From Eggerthia catenaformis OT 569 = DSM 20559 (GTDB lineage: Bacteria; Bacillota_I; Bacilli_A; Erysipelotrichales; Coprobacillaceae): a stretch of 64,000 bases of DNA. Below are positions 1 to 7,209 of this stretch, piece after piece. How positions within the stretch are numbered: the first letter of the stretch is position 1; every line of letters starts with the position of its first letter. The notes beneath the pieces were generated by a model. It saw only the letters and a list, made by a program, of their open reading frames with translations. It was not told the DNA's origin and searched no databases. Location of the stretch: assembly GCF_000340375.1 (NCBI RefSeq), contig NZ_KB446646.1, positions 81,723 through 145,722 of the forward strand, written 5' to 3'. Both the position numbers and the translations under genes were made by a program.

Positions 1-152
1 CGATATTTTCTACAGGAGCTTATCACTATACGATGTCTTCAAATTATAATCAGTTACCTAAACCAGCGATTGTCTTTACTTATAAAGGGCAATCAAGGCT
101 TGTAGTTAGAAGACAGACATTTGATGACTTAATAGCTTTAGATATAGAATAG
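1..152 (+). CDS. lysA: Diaminopimelate decarboxylase, C-terminal fragment
   Basis: Only the last 49 codons are inside the window (reading frame starts at base 3, TAG at 150-152). The fragment contains GAYHYTMSSNYNQLPKPA, which matches the conserved C-terminal block of PLP-dependent diaminopimelate decarboxylases (GAYgfsMasNYNsrPRPA), followed by a typical short tail ending RRQTFDDLIALDIE. The enzyme converts meso-diaminopimelate to lysine, the last step of lysine synthesis. The 5' end lies before the window, so operon context upstream is unknown. A hairpin terminator overlaps the stop codon. The call rests on recognition of the family motif. Confidence 0.9.
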   Translation, partial: IFSTGAYHYTMSSNYNQLPKPAIVFTYKGQSRLVVRRQTFDDLIALDIE

Positions 153-170
153 AGAAATCTATTCTTTTTT
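146..170. terminator. Intrinsic terminator between lysA and the convergent gene
   Basis: AGAATAGA (146-153), a GAAA loop, and TCTATTCT (158-165) followed by a T run. It overlaps the lysA stop codon on + and abuts the stop of the minus-strand gene ending at 169. Confidence 0.8.
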
Positions 171-792
171 ATTGATACCATATATATCCTTTATTACCGG
201 GCTGAATATAAGCATTCTTAGGTACTTGCTTTAATATTAATACAATATCTCTATAATCAGGAGCGGGAGATATTAATCCCATAAACATAAGTATCATAGA
301 GATAGTAATAAGCCATTTCATAGATACAGGAGTTATTAAAAATAAAATCATAAATAGAATACCTAATAAAGAAGGAGATAAAGCCATTAATATAAAACGA
401 TTTCTTTTTAATCTACAAGGAGATATACAAAAAGCTCTTAATTGTCTTAAAGATATGCCGATATAAACTTTAGATTCCTTATAGTAACATAAAGCATGAC
501 ATAATTCATGTAAAGGCATACCTACAAAAAAGCCTATAATTAAAGAAAGAGGAAAAAATCTAAAATCAATAAATATATCATTTGTTTGTATTCTCTTTAT
601 AAAAACTATAATAAAACAAATAATTATAGGAATAATAAAATATAAAGTTAATCCTTTAAAAATATTATCAGGTCTCTTTAAATAAACAGCATGATTAGGA
701 ATATATGTTTCTTTTATTTCCTTATCCCATTCCTGTTTTCCATTAGTAACTGTATTCCAGTCTATATTCCCTTTCCATATAATCTTTGACAT
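169..792 (-). CDS. DUF3267-type putative membrane zinc metalloprotease
   Basis: A 207-residue membrane protein with four or five hydrophobic segments (about residues 50-66, 77-97 and two to three more in 130-175). In the second half it carries HELCHALCYYKES, an HExxH zinc-binding motif next to a membrane segment, followed by a SP(A)PDYRDI element. This arrangement is typical of the DUF3267 putative zincin family. The substrate is unknown. The start is set by a good ribosome-binding site (GAGAGGTAATCAT before ATG on the minus strand). The gene stands alone, convergent with lysA. Membrane location and zinc motif are seen directly; protease activity is inferred from the family. Confidence 0.75.
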   Translation of the reverse strand: MSKIIWKGNIDWNTVTNGKQEWDKEIKETYIPNHAVYLKRPDNIFKGLTLYFIIPIIICFIIVFIKRIQTNDIFIDFRFFPLSLIIGFFVGMPLHELCHALCYYKESKVYIGISLRQLRAFCISPCRLKRNRFILMALSPSLLGILFMILFLITPVSMKWLITISMILMFMGLISPAPDYRDIVLILKQVPKNAYIQPGNKGYIWYQ

Positions 793-964
793 ATGATTAC
801 CTCTCTTACTTGTATTATATACTAATTATAAATGAATATGGATATAAGTTTTTTAAGACAGAATAGACAAAAGAGTTTCTTAACTGAATTACAGGAGATA
901 AATATAATAATATTCATTTTACTAAAGAATCATAAAAAAACATTATAAAAAGTTCACAAAAGAA

Positions 965-993
965 TTGAATTATTAACTTTTAAATATTATAAT
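965..993 (+). promoter_or_regulatory. Sigma-A promoter of the amidase-lipoprotein locus
   Basis: TTGAAT (965-970), a 17-bp spacer, and TATAAT (988-993). The predicted start is near 1000, which puts the strong Shine-Dalgarno sequence GGAAAGGAG at the very 5' end of the transcript, immediately before a 10-codon leader ORF. Confidence 0.75.
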
Positions 994-1007
994 TTAGGAA
1001 AGGAGAC

Positions 1008-1040
1008 GTGATATCAATGGTTTCTTTATCTAAAGAGTGA
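1008..1040 (+). CDS. 10-residue leader peptide upstream of the amidase gene
   Basis: GTG start at 1008 with a strong RBS (AAAGGAG, spacing about 4), encoding MISMVSLSKE and a TGA stop. A second 10-codon ORF, MIPLVYLSKV at 32407-32439, lies upstream of the paralogous lipoprotein gene. The two share length, GTG start, RBS and the pattern xIxxVxLSKx. This conservation is the reason for calling it. The stop codon overlaps the 5' arm of a 9-bp stem-loop, so translation could affect folding of the leader RNA. Function is unknown: it may be a leader peptide controlling the following genes or a tiny secreted/regulatory peptide. Confidence 0.45.
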   Translation: MISMVSLSKE

Positions 1041-1060
1041 AGGTCATAATATTCACTCTT
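1033..1060 (+). other. Stem-loop in the leader RNA
   Basis: AAGAGTGAA (1033-1041) and TTCACTCTT (1052-1060) form a perfect 9-bp stem with a 10-base loop. The 5' arm overlaps the stop codon of the leader ORF. No T run follows, so it is less likely a terminator than a translation-sensitive RNA element. Confidence 0.5.
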
Positions 1061-1101
1061 GCTTATGTATAATAAATATTTTAGAAAGGAAAGTGAATAA
1101 G

Positions 1102-1776
1102 ATGAAAAAAGGAATAGTATTTATTGTATCATTGTTGTTAGTTTTTAATTCGAGCTTAATTGGCGTACAGGCAAAAGATGTATCTGAAATGAATGATAAG
1201 GAAAGAGAAGAATATATTAATAAGGTATTTGATCCTAAACTGGTTGACAGATTAAATAAACAGGGAGATAAAAAGCAGGTATATCAGCCTAAGTCGTTAA
1301 CTGGGAGTAATCGTGGAGTCAGAGCCGCTAAAGGAAGGTATCCAAAAAGAAAAGGTGTTATACTTTATACTCCTGATAAATATAAAGGAGTCGTCCCTCT
1401 TGGACATGCAGGCATGGTTTATGATAGAGGTTGGATTATAGAATCCTTGGGAGATGGTGTTCAGTGGGGTTATAATAATTGGGATACCCAGCATAGTAAG
1501 TGTTACGCTTTAGGAGTAAAAGGAACATCGGTTAAACAAGATGCCAAAGCCGGTGACTATTGTGTAAAGCAGATTGGAAAACCATATAATTATAACTATT
1601 ATAATATGGGAACTAGAAAAAGTTTTTATTGTTCACAGCTTATATATGCAGCTTATCTAGATACATGCGGTGTTGACCTTAATACACCTAGTTTTGATAT
1701 TGGACCTTTAAAAGCAATACATCCGGTAGAATTACTTGAAGGACCAAAGACAACCTTACTTTATAGGAGCAGTTAA
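1102..1776 (+). CDS. Secreted YiiX/permuted NlpC-P60-type cysteine amidase
   Basis: About 224 residues starting MKKGIVFIVSLLL, a signal peptide ending near VQA-KD. The C-terminal half has the layout of permuted papain-fold hydrolases of the YiiX/YebB type: a LGHAGMVYD block with a candidate catalytic His (about H102), then WIIES, and at the end SFYCSQLIYAAY with a candidate nucleophile Cys (about C177). Such enzymes cut amide or ester bonds in peptidoglycan or lipids outside the cell; the real substrate is not known. ATG 1102 is preferred over an in-frame GTG at 1093 because the RBS (AGGAAAG) sits 8 bases before it. The stop codon directly abuts the next gene's ATG, so the two are cotranscribed. 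Confidence 0.7.
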   Translation: MKKGIVFIVSLLLVFNSSLIGVQAKDVSEMNDKEREEYINKVFDPKLVDRLNKQGDKKQVYQPKSLTGSNRGVRAAKGRYPKRKGVILYTPDKYKGVVPLGHAGMVYDRGWIIESLGDGVQWGYNNWDTQHSKCYALGVKGTSVKQDAKAGDYCVKQIGKPYNYNYYNMGTRKSFYCSQLIYAAYLDTCGVDLNTPSFDIGPLKAIHPVELLEGPKTTLLYRSS

Positions 1777-2862
1777 ATGAAAAAACTATTGTTATGTTTT
1801 TTTCTACTTTTAGCCACAGGATGTACTGTTAATGAAAAGAAGGAAAAGATAGACTGGGAACTAGGAGTTATTGAAACGTCTATCTATAAGAGAAATACAA
1901 AGATTGTTTATTTTGATGGCGATTTTAATATAAAGGGTGAGGATAGTTTAAAAGCAGCCGGTGTTTCAAAGAATTTAGGAGAATCTTCATACCAAAAAGA
2001 AAATGCTTATTTTGAAGCAAGAGGTTTAACTAGAAAGAATGATGACAAAAAAATCATAGAATTAAACAGGAATACAAGAAATATTAAATTTTATGATGTG
2101 GATAGGATAAACATTCAAGGTGTTATTGCGAATGATAAATACACATATACAATCAGTAATTTGGATAGAAAAGTTTATATAACTCAAACAGATTATAATA
2201 ATAAGAAAGTAAAAGAAATTACTTTTAATGATATTATAACTTTAAATCTTTTCTTAGCCGGAGACAAGATAGTAGTTCCTTACAATCTTCTTGAAGATTC
2301 AAGGAAAGAATTTATTAATATTTATGATAAGCAATTAAACTTAATTAAGAAGATAGACTTATCTCAATATGGGCGTAGCATAACAGAAGCAGTCGTTATT
2401 AATGATAAAATCTATCTGCCTGTTTCTAGTAAAACTAATGAGGATGGAAGTGAAGAGATAAGTAATAATCTGATTGTTGAGTTGGATGTGAAGAGCTTAG
2501 ATTTTAAGATTATTAAAATTAAAACAAAGGAGCTAGGCCATGTTAATAAATATGGCGATTGGCTTATTATTATGAATTCAGAGTCACCTACATATGAAGG
2601 TAGAAAGATGACTTTCTATCATACAAAAACAGGAGAAGAAAAGATATTTAATCTTAAGCATCCATTAAGGGATGTTGAGGTTTATGGTGACTTTATCTAT
2701 AGTGCAAATTATTATAAAGAAAATAATGAAAGGGGGTATATATTAGTAAAATATTCAATTAAAGATAACATGAAAGAAGTGAGATATAAAAAAGTTAATT
2801 TATTGAATAAGTATAAAGAATATCATTATTATTCTGATATCTTTGTAAATTATAACAATTAG
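1777..2862 (+). CDS. Lipoprotein of unknown function (paralogue at 32.5 kb)
   Basis: 361 residues with a clear lipoprotein signal: MKKLLLCFFLLLATGC, lipobox ATGC, then a charged linker. The rest is soluble, rich in repeating beta-strand-like segments (for example YTYTISNLDRKVYITQTDY and FYHTKTGEEKIF), which suggests a beta-propeller; this is inference. A clear paralogue is encoded at 32530-33597, sharing WELGVIETS/YELGVIETT, the TYTIS...YITQTDYxNKKVKE block and the FYHTKTxEEK block. The gene follows the secreted amidase without a gap (TAA-ATG) and has its own RBS inside that gene's end (AGGAGC). It may act as a surface partner, inhibitor or anchor of the amidase. Confidence 0.7.
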   Translation: MKKLLLCFFLLLATGCTVNEKKEKIDWELGVIETSIYKRNTKIVYFDGDFNIKGEDSLKAAGVSKNLGESSYQKENAYFEARGLTRKNDDKKIIELNRNTRNIKFYDVDRINIQGVIANDKYTYTISNLDRKVYITQTDYNNKKVKEITFNDIITLNLFLAGDKIVVPYNLLEDSRKEFINIYDKQLNLIKKIDLSQYGRSITEAVVINDKIYLPVSSKTNEDGSEEISNNLIVELDVKSLDFKIIKIKTKELGHVNKYGDWLIIMNSESPTYEGRKMTFYHTKTGEEKIFNLKHPLRDVEVYGDFIYSANYYKENNERGYILVKYSIKDNMKEVRYKKVNLLNKYKEYHYYSDIFVNYNN

Positions 2863-2884
2863 AGGAGCCATGCTCCTCTTTTCT
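2861..2884 (+). terminator. Intrinsic terminator
   Basis: AGAGGAGC (2861-2868), loop CAT, and GCTCCTCT (2872-2879) followed by TTTCTTG. It ends the amidase-lipoprotein unit. Confidence 0.85.
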
Positions 2885-2929
2885 TGATTAATGAGAAAAG
2901 AAAAGCTATGATAAAAAAGAGGTGATCTT

Positions 2930-4675
2930 ATGAAAATTAAACAGTTATTGATAAGTTTTATTGTATTGGCTTTTATATTAAGCGGATGCGATCATAAAGG
3001 TAATAATGAAAATAATCAAAAGGCTTTTGACACCTTTATTGATAATGAATTTAAAAGAGAGATATCATCAGATTATTTGAATATGCATGTTTATTTAGAG
3101 CATCCTGATAAATATGGTATTGATACAAGTAAAGTAAAGGTATCATTAGGAACCAGACCTACAAAAGAAAACATTGAAAAAGTAAGAAAAGAAAATGAGA
3201 AAGCAAGAAAGGCTTTTTCTGCATTTAATAGAAAAGATTTGACTGAGATACAAAAAGATATCTATGATACTTATAAATTTCAATCTGATTTAGATAGTAA
3301 GATGAGTGATAGTAAGTTTGATTATTATGAACAATTTTTTAAAACAATGAATGGTATTCATACAGCACTGCCTTCTTTATTTTCTGACTGGCAGCTGAGA
3401 AAAGAGCAGGATGCTAAGGATTTAATTGTTTTAATTAATGATATTCTTCCTTATGTGAATGATGCTTTAGAATATACAAAAATACAGGCAGATAAAGGAT
3501 TATTAATAAGTGATATAGACAGTATTATCAGTTATTGTAAGAAGATTGCTGATGGAGGAATGAATAGTGCTGTTTTAAGTGAAATGAATAAGGCTATTGA
3601 TCGGTTGAATTTAGGTACTATAAAGTCTAATGATTATAAGAATCAGTTAAAAGAAGCATTTCGTTCATCTTTTCTTAAAGCCTATACTAATATTATTAAT
3701 ACTTTTAATAGTTTAAAAAATAAGAATAATCATAGAGGATACGCATCACTCCCTAATGGTAAAGAATATTATGCTTTATTATTACAGTCTCAAATGGGAG
3801 CTAATGATTCTATGTCTGCAATTAAGAAGTTATTATCAAATGGCTATACAGAGAGTTATCAGAAGCTTACAAAGCTTATTACTCAGAATTATAATATTTA
3901 TTCTTCTATGACTAATATTCGTACTCAGTTTAATAGCTATGATGAAATACTTCAGTATAATTTAAAAAGATATAAAGAGGACTTTCCGGAAGTAAATAAT
4001 ATTGAATATGAAATTAAGGATATTAATAAGACGATTGCTACTGATGGGGGTATTTCTGCTTATTTTAATATACCGGCTTTAGATTCTAAAGCTAAGAAAC
4101 AGATCAGAGTGAATCCAAATGCCAGAGATATTAAGAAGATAGATACTTATATTACGGTATCTCATGAAGGTATTACCGGACATATGTATCAATATGCTTA
4201 TACTTATGCTCATAATAAGAGTCATTATATGAAAGCTATCGCAAATAATAAAGGATTTACAGAAGGATATGCTGTTTATTGTCAGTATTATTGTTTAAAG
4301 TATTTAGATTTAAATCAGAATGTTCTTAATGCGTATAAATATAATGAGATCTTATCTTATATTGCGATTATGCAGGCTGATATCGGTATTCATTATGATG
4401 GGTGGACATTAGATCGCTTTAAGAGTGAAATGAAAAACTATGGATTTAGCTTAGATGATAATGGGGCTAAAAAACAATATGAACAGTTATGGGCTAATCC
4501 CGGAGCTTTTGCTCCTTATTATCTGGGATATCTTCAGATTAATCAATTATTAAAAGAAACAAAAAATAGATTAAAAGAGAAGTTTGATCATAAGAAGTTT
4601 ATAGCTTCATTAATAGAAAGCGGAGCAGCTCCATTCTCAGTTATTAAAAGACATATTGATAAAATCAAAGAATAA
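2930..4675 (+). CDS. DUF885 family lipoprotein (putative zinc metallopeptidase)
   Basis: 581 residues. The N-terminus MKIKQLLISFIVLAFILSGC is a lipoprotein signal (lipobox LSGC). The body is alpha-helical and fits the DUF885 family. Near residue 410 there is SHEGITGHMYQYAY, an HExxxGH zinc-site pattern, followed by GFTEGYAVYCQYY (about residues 440-452) with the further Glu ligand, and a C-terminal NPGAFAPYYLGYLQI stretch typical of the family. These proteins are thought to be extracytoplasmic peptidases, but physiological substrates are not established. It is a monocistronic gene between a terminator and an unrelated gene. RBS AAAAGAGGTG precedes the ATG. Confidence 0.85.
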   Translation: MKIKQLLISFIVLAFILSGCDHKGNNENNQKAFDTFIDNEFKREISSDYLNMHVYLEHPDKYGIDTSKVKVSLGTRPTKENIEKVRKENEKARKAFSAFNRKDLTEIQKDIYDTYKFQSDLDSKMSDSKFDYYEQFFKTMNGIHTALPSLFSDWQLRKEQDAKDLIVLINDILPYVNDALEYTKIQADKGLLISDIDSIISYCKKIADGGMNSAVLSEMNKAIDRLNLGTIKSNDYKNQLKEAFRSSFLKAYTNIINTFNSLKNKNNHRGYASLPNGKEYYALLLQSQMGANDSMSAIKKLLSNGYTESYQKLTKLITQNYNIYSSMTNIRTQFNSYDEILQYNLKRYKEDFPEVNNIEYEIKDINKTIATDGGISAYFNIPALDSKAKKQIRVNPNARDIKKIDTYITVSHEGITGHMYQYAYTYAHNKSHYMKAIANNKGFTEGYAVYCQYYCLKYLDLNQNVLNAYKYNEILSYIAIMQADIGIHYDGWTLDRFKSEMKNYGFSLDDNGAKKQYEQLWANPGAFAPYYLGYLQINQLLKETKNRLKEKFDHKKFIASLIESGAAPFSVIKRHIDKIKE

Positions 4676-4771
4676 TAAAAGAGATTTGAGACAATAGAAC
4701 TAAAAATGTAGTCATTTAATCGGCTTGTAAATTTAAAGCTCAGCATAAATAATAATGGAGGATGTGAATTA

Positions 4772-5527
4772 ATGAAATATATAAAGTTAAATACAGGTAT
4801 CCCGTTTAATATTGATAATTTTGAAGATAAAACAAACAAAAACTATCCTTATTATCAAAAGGGAAAAAAGTATGCATTGTGTCCAAATTGTGGTTCTTCC
4901 GTTCAAATCATTGGTGGAAAAAATAATACAACACAAAATAGAGCAAGGAGAATGTATGCAGCTCATACACGAAGTGAAATCAGCGGTTTGAATTTTGATG
5001 AAGAATCTAAGTTTAACTGCGTAAATTATGAAGGAAATGCTAATAACTGGCAAAGAATTTACGAGGCAAGACCGGATACACCAGAGAATCAGGAAATTCT
5101 AGAGTTTATTAATGAACATATTGATGACATAGCTCAAGCGATTGAAGACATTATCGGTTTTAAATGTAAGTATGCAAATAGCAGAAGCAAACTGTTTGAG
5201 GATTTATATCAATCTTTTAGAATAAATGGAGGTTTACATATAGAACCTAACCAGTTTGCTCCGGAATACTTACCTAGAATGATTGTAGAGCGAGCAGAAC
5301 CAATAAAATGCTGGGGAGCTATTCCTTTAGAAAGAGCTAGAAAACATATCATACGAAATCAAAGATTCAAAGATTCAATGGATGGGGTTCAATTTAAACC
5401 GGTGATAGATGTTAGACTTGTTGGAACATTGGACAATGATGTAAACCCTACTCAGCTTAACATAAGGTTAATCTTTGGAGAAGAGGAGTTGGACTTACAT
5501 CATATTTCAGCAAGAATAAGTTATTAG
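4772..5527 (+). CDS. Unknown protein with a Cys-rich N-terminal zinc-finger-like motif
   Basis: 251 residues, soluble, with no signal peptide. Near residues 34-40 it has CPNCGSSVQIIGG, a CxxC knuckle; further Cys (FNCVNYEG near residue 86, FKCKY near 131) and His residues could complete a metal site. The central part is acidic and helical; the C-terminal third looks beta-rich (FKPVIDVRLVGTLDN and onward). I do not recognise the family. The start is supported by GGAGG 11 bases upstream. It stands between a DUF885 gene and a decayed small gene in an accessory stretch, so it may be part of a mobile or defence-type module, but nothing in the sequence proves that. Confidence 0.55.
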   Translation: MKYIKLNTGIPFNIDNFEDKTNKNYPYYQKGKKYALCPNCGSSVQIIGGKNNTTQNRARRMYAAHTRSEISGLNFDEESKFNCVNYEGNANNWQRIYEARPDTPENQEILEFINEHIDDIAQAIEDIIGFKCKYANSRSKLFEDLYQSFRINGGLHIEPNQFAPEYLPRMIVERAEPIKCWGAIPLERARKHIIRNQRFKDSMDGVQFKPVIDVRLVGTLDNDVNPTQLNIRLIFGEEELDLHHISARISY

Positions 5528-5549
5528 GGGATAGAAAGAATAAACTTAT

Positions 5550-5742
5550 ATGGATATACTATTAACGCTTATATTCGAAAAATTAAAAATTGATGGGTAT
5601 AAATGAATCAGATGAAAGCATAATTCAGTTCCGTAAAGTATTTGACTATGCTGGGGAGTTAGTAAGAAGTAAAGAATTACTGCGTAGATATCCGAGTATT
5701 GTAAATGTATTGCGGTCGTTACTAGAATATTTGAACAAATAA
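5550..5742 (+). pseudogene. Small frameshifted gene remnant
   Basis: Two overlapping short frames on +: one starts ATG 5550 (MDILLTLIFEKLKIDG..., stop at 5604-5606), the other runs 5593-5742 (MGINESDESIIQFRKV... ending LLEYLNK). A single +1 shift around 5590-5600 would join them into one protein of about 64 residues with helical, charged character. RBS-like GGGGATAGAAAG precedes the first ATG. I do not recognise the product. Either the 49-codon second frame is a real small gene or the pair is a gene broken by one indel. Confidence 0.35.
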
Positions 5743-5877
5743 AATATGTAAAATATAAACACAGATGCATTTTATATCATCTACGTTTAAGAATAAAAGT
5801 ATAGTATATAAGAGAAACTTTGATAATTTTGATAAAATGATTGAAATTAAATGAAATAAATTGTACCTCTTTCATTT

Positions 5878-5900
5878 GGAGGCTTTTAGTTTATATGATT
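5878..5900. repeat. Left copy of imperfect direct repeat flanking the bacteriocin-like cassette
   Basis: GGAGGCTTTTAGTTTATATG followed by ATT. It matches 7188-7209 with a single one-base length difference. The right copy is the terminator arm and 3' end of the alpha/beta hydrolase gene, so this copy looks like a relic of that gene end. Confidence 0.6.
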
Positions 5901-5975
5901 TCAAAAAACTATTGCTTTTATGTGAAATAAATATTAAAATAGTATTAGAAAGTATTTTATTAGGGAGGTGTGTCT

Positions 5976-6047
5976 ATGGAAAATCAATTTATTCTCTTTC
6001 TAGGGGTGATTCTCTGCTTTTCCTTAGTCATGCCTATATCCTTTTAG
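5976..6047 (+). CDS. 23-residue hydrophobic peptide
   Basis: ATG 5976 with a strong RBS (GGGAGGTG, 7 bases upstream) encodes 23 residues beginning MENQFILFLGVILCF and ending LVMPISF. Apart from the first three residues it is entirely hydrophobic, enough for one membrane span. The 3' part of the gene forms the left arm of the terminator. This is the layout of small membrane toxins of type I systems or of short membrane regulators; the antisense RNA that a type I system would need is not proven. It lies at the head of the secreted-protein cassette at 6124-7173. Confidence 0.5.
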   Translation: MENQFILFLGVILCFSLVMPISF

Positions 6048-6092
6048 AGCAACAATAAAACGGTTATTCTATTCATATAGGCATGCTTATTA
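6029..6092 (+). terminator. Terminator whose left arm lies inside the small peptide gene
   Basis: CATGCCTATAT (6029-6039) and ATATAGGCATG (6075-6085) are perfect 11-bp inverted repeats with a 35-base loop, followed by CTTATTATATTTTTTT. It would end a transcript of about 150 bases carrying only the 23-residue peptide. Confidence 0.6.
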
Positions 6093-6123
6093 TATTTTTT
6101 TAAATACAATAGGAGGAATTTAT

Positions 6124-6885
6124 ATGAAGAAATTAAGAAAATATACACTCATTATCTTATCCGCTTTTCTGTTTTTACTTACTTCTAATATGCATGATGC
6201 TTTTGCATATAATGGAGAAAAAGTCGTATATAAGGACAAGGATGCCATTGTCAAAGTTAATGATAGAGGCAATCAAAGAATTGTAGAAGTCATCAGTTAT
6301 AAGAATCATAAAAGATTTCTATATACAATTAATAAGTCCGACATTCAGTTGAAGACTTTTGATGCCAAAGGCAGACCGATTGAGTCCGGGATACTGGCTT
6401 CCAAAAAGGATGATAGAATTAATCCGATATTATCATCAGATAAGATGCTAAAGGCAAGAAAGCCAATTTCATGGGGAAAGATTGTTGAAACAACAACGAT
6501 TTTTGCTCAGAGATTATGGTATCAGATGGGGTATAGAAATAAGACAACTTATATGAGAATAGGCTGCAAGGCTAGATATACCATCAACTATAATGGTTTA
6601 AGCAGCTGGCAAATAAGAAGATGTGAGTGGTATTCTAAATCTATTAGATTATATAACGGTTATACGGATCAATTATCTCTTTGTTTTGCAGGTTTTACTA
6701 TTATTGTGTCAATGCTTCGTTTTGCTTTTCCTTTGATTACAGGTGGGCTAGGAATACCGGCAGCAGCGGCGGCAGTTGGAGCAGCATTTGGAGTTCTTTA
6801 TAAATTTGCTGATTTAGTAGCTAAAGCTGCAAACGAATATGCAGATGCTGATTACTTCTATGATATTATTAAGGTCTGGGCATAA
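6124..6885 (+). CDS. Secreted protein with hydrophobic Gly/Ala-rich C-terminus (bacteriocin-like)
   Basis: 253 residues. The N-terminus MKKLRKYTLIILSAFLFLL and following residues form a signal peptide ending near AFA-YN. The middle (about 30-180) is basic and soluble, with four Cys-containing stretches near the centre. The last 80 residues contain a long hydrophobic region (LCFAGFTIIVSMLRFAFPLI, then GGLGIPAAAAAVGAAFG), unusual for an ordinary exported enzyme and resembling membrane-active bacteriocins. RBS AGGAGGAAT precedes ATG. The next gene, 15 bases downstream, encodes a small two-TM protein of the size expected for an immunity protein. I know no firm family match; the bacteriocin reading is inference from architecture. 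Confidence 0.5.
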   Translation: MKKLRKYTLIILSAFLFLLTSNMHDAFAYNGEKVVYKDKDAIVKVNDRGNQRIVEVISYKNHKRFLYTINKSDIQLKTFDAKGRPIESGILASKKDDRINPILSSDKMLKARKPISWGKIVETTTIFAQRLWYQMGYRNKTTYMRIGCKARYTINYNGLSSWQIRRCEWYSKSIRLYNGYTDQLSLCFAGFTIIVSMLRFAFPLITGGLGIPAAAAAVGAAFGVLYKFADLVAKAANEYADADYFYDIIKVWA

Positions 6886-6900
6886 AAGGAGATAAAAACA

Positions 6901-7173
6901 ATGAAATCTAAAATGTCCTTTCGTCAATATTGCATACTTGGGAAAGTGAAATATCCTCGGTACTTAAAGGTATTAGGGCGCATATTTCAAGCTTTATCAA
7001 TACTGGCTTTCATCTATTTTGGGTTTTTAAATAGAATAAATCCTCTTCCACTTGAGATAGTTTGCATAATTATATGTTTTTGGTTATTATACTTTGTCTT
7101 ACTTCCAATATTAGCTTGTAAGGAATCATTAAGACAGTATAGAGAGTATTACAATAGTGATGATGAAGAATAA
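6901..7173 (+). CDS. Small two-TM membrane protein, possible immunity partner
   Basis: 90 residues: a basic N-terminal 25 residues, two hydrophobic spans (about 29-45 and 50-72), and an acidic C-terminal tail (REYYNSDDEE). RBS AAAGGAGAT; starts 15 bases after the secreted-protein gene and ends at a strong terminator, so both form one unit. Size, topology and position fit an immunity protein for a membrane-active toxin, but no family is recognised. Confidence 0.5.
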   Translation: MKSKMSFRQYCILGKVKYPRYLKVLGRIFQALSILAFIYFGFLNRINPLPLEIVCIIICFWLLYFVLLPILACKESLRQYREYYNSDDEE

Positions 7174-7176
7174 TAA

Positions 7177-7200
7177 AAGCCTCCAATGGAGGCTTTAGTT
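7177..7200. terminator. Bidirectional terminator
   Basis: AAGCCTCC (7177-7184), loop AAT, and GGAGGCTT (7188-7195). T residues follow on + and the sequence is preceded by an A run (T run on the minus strand). It serves both the cassette and the convergent hydrolase gene. Confidence 0.8.
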
Positions 7201-7209
7201 TATATGATT
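7188..7209. repeat. Right copy of imperfect direct repeat
   Basis: GGAGGCTTTAGTTTATATGA followed by TT; direct repeat of 5878-5900. It consists of the terminator right arm and the last codons of the alpha/beta hydrolase gene. Confidence 0.6.

Noticed and set aside
5861..6058. 65-codon frame over the hydrophobic-peptide region
   Set aside because: Starts at TTG without RBS and lies in another frame than the well-supported 23-codon gene at 5976.
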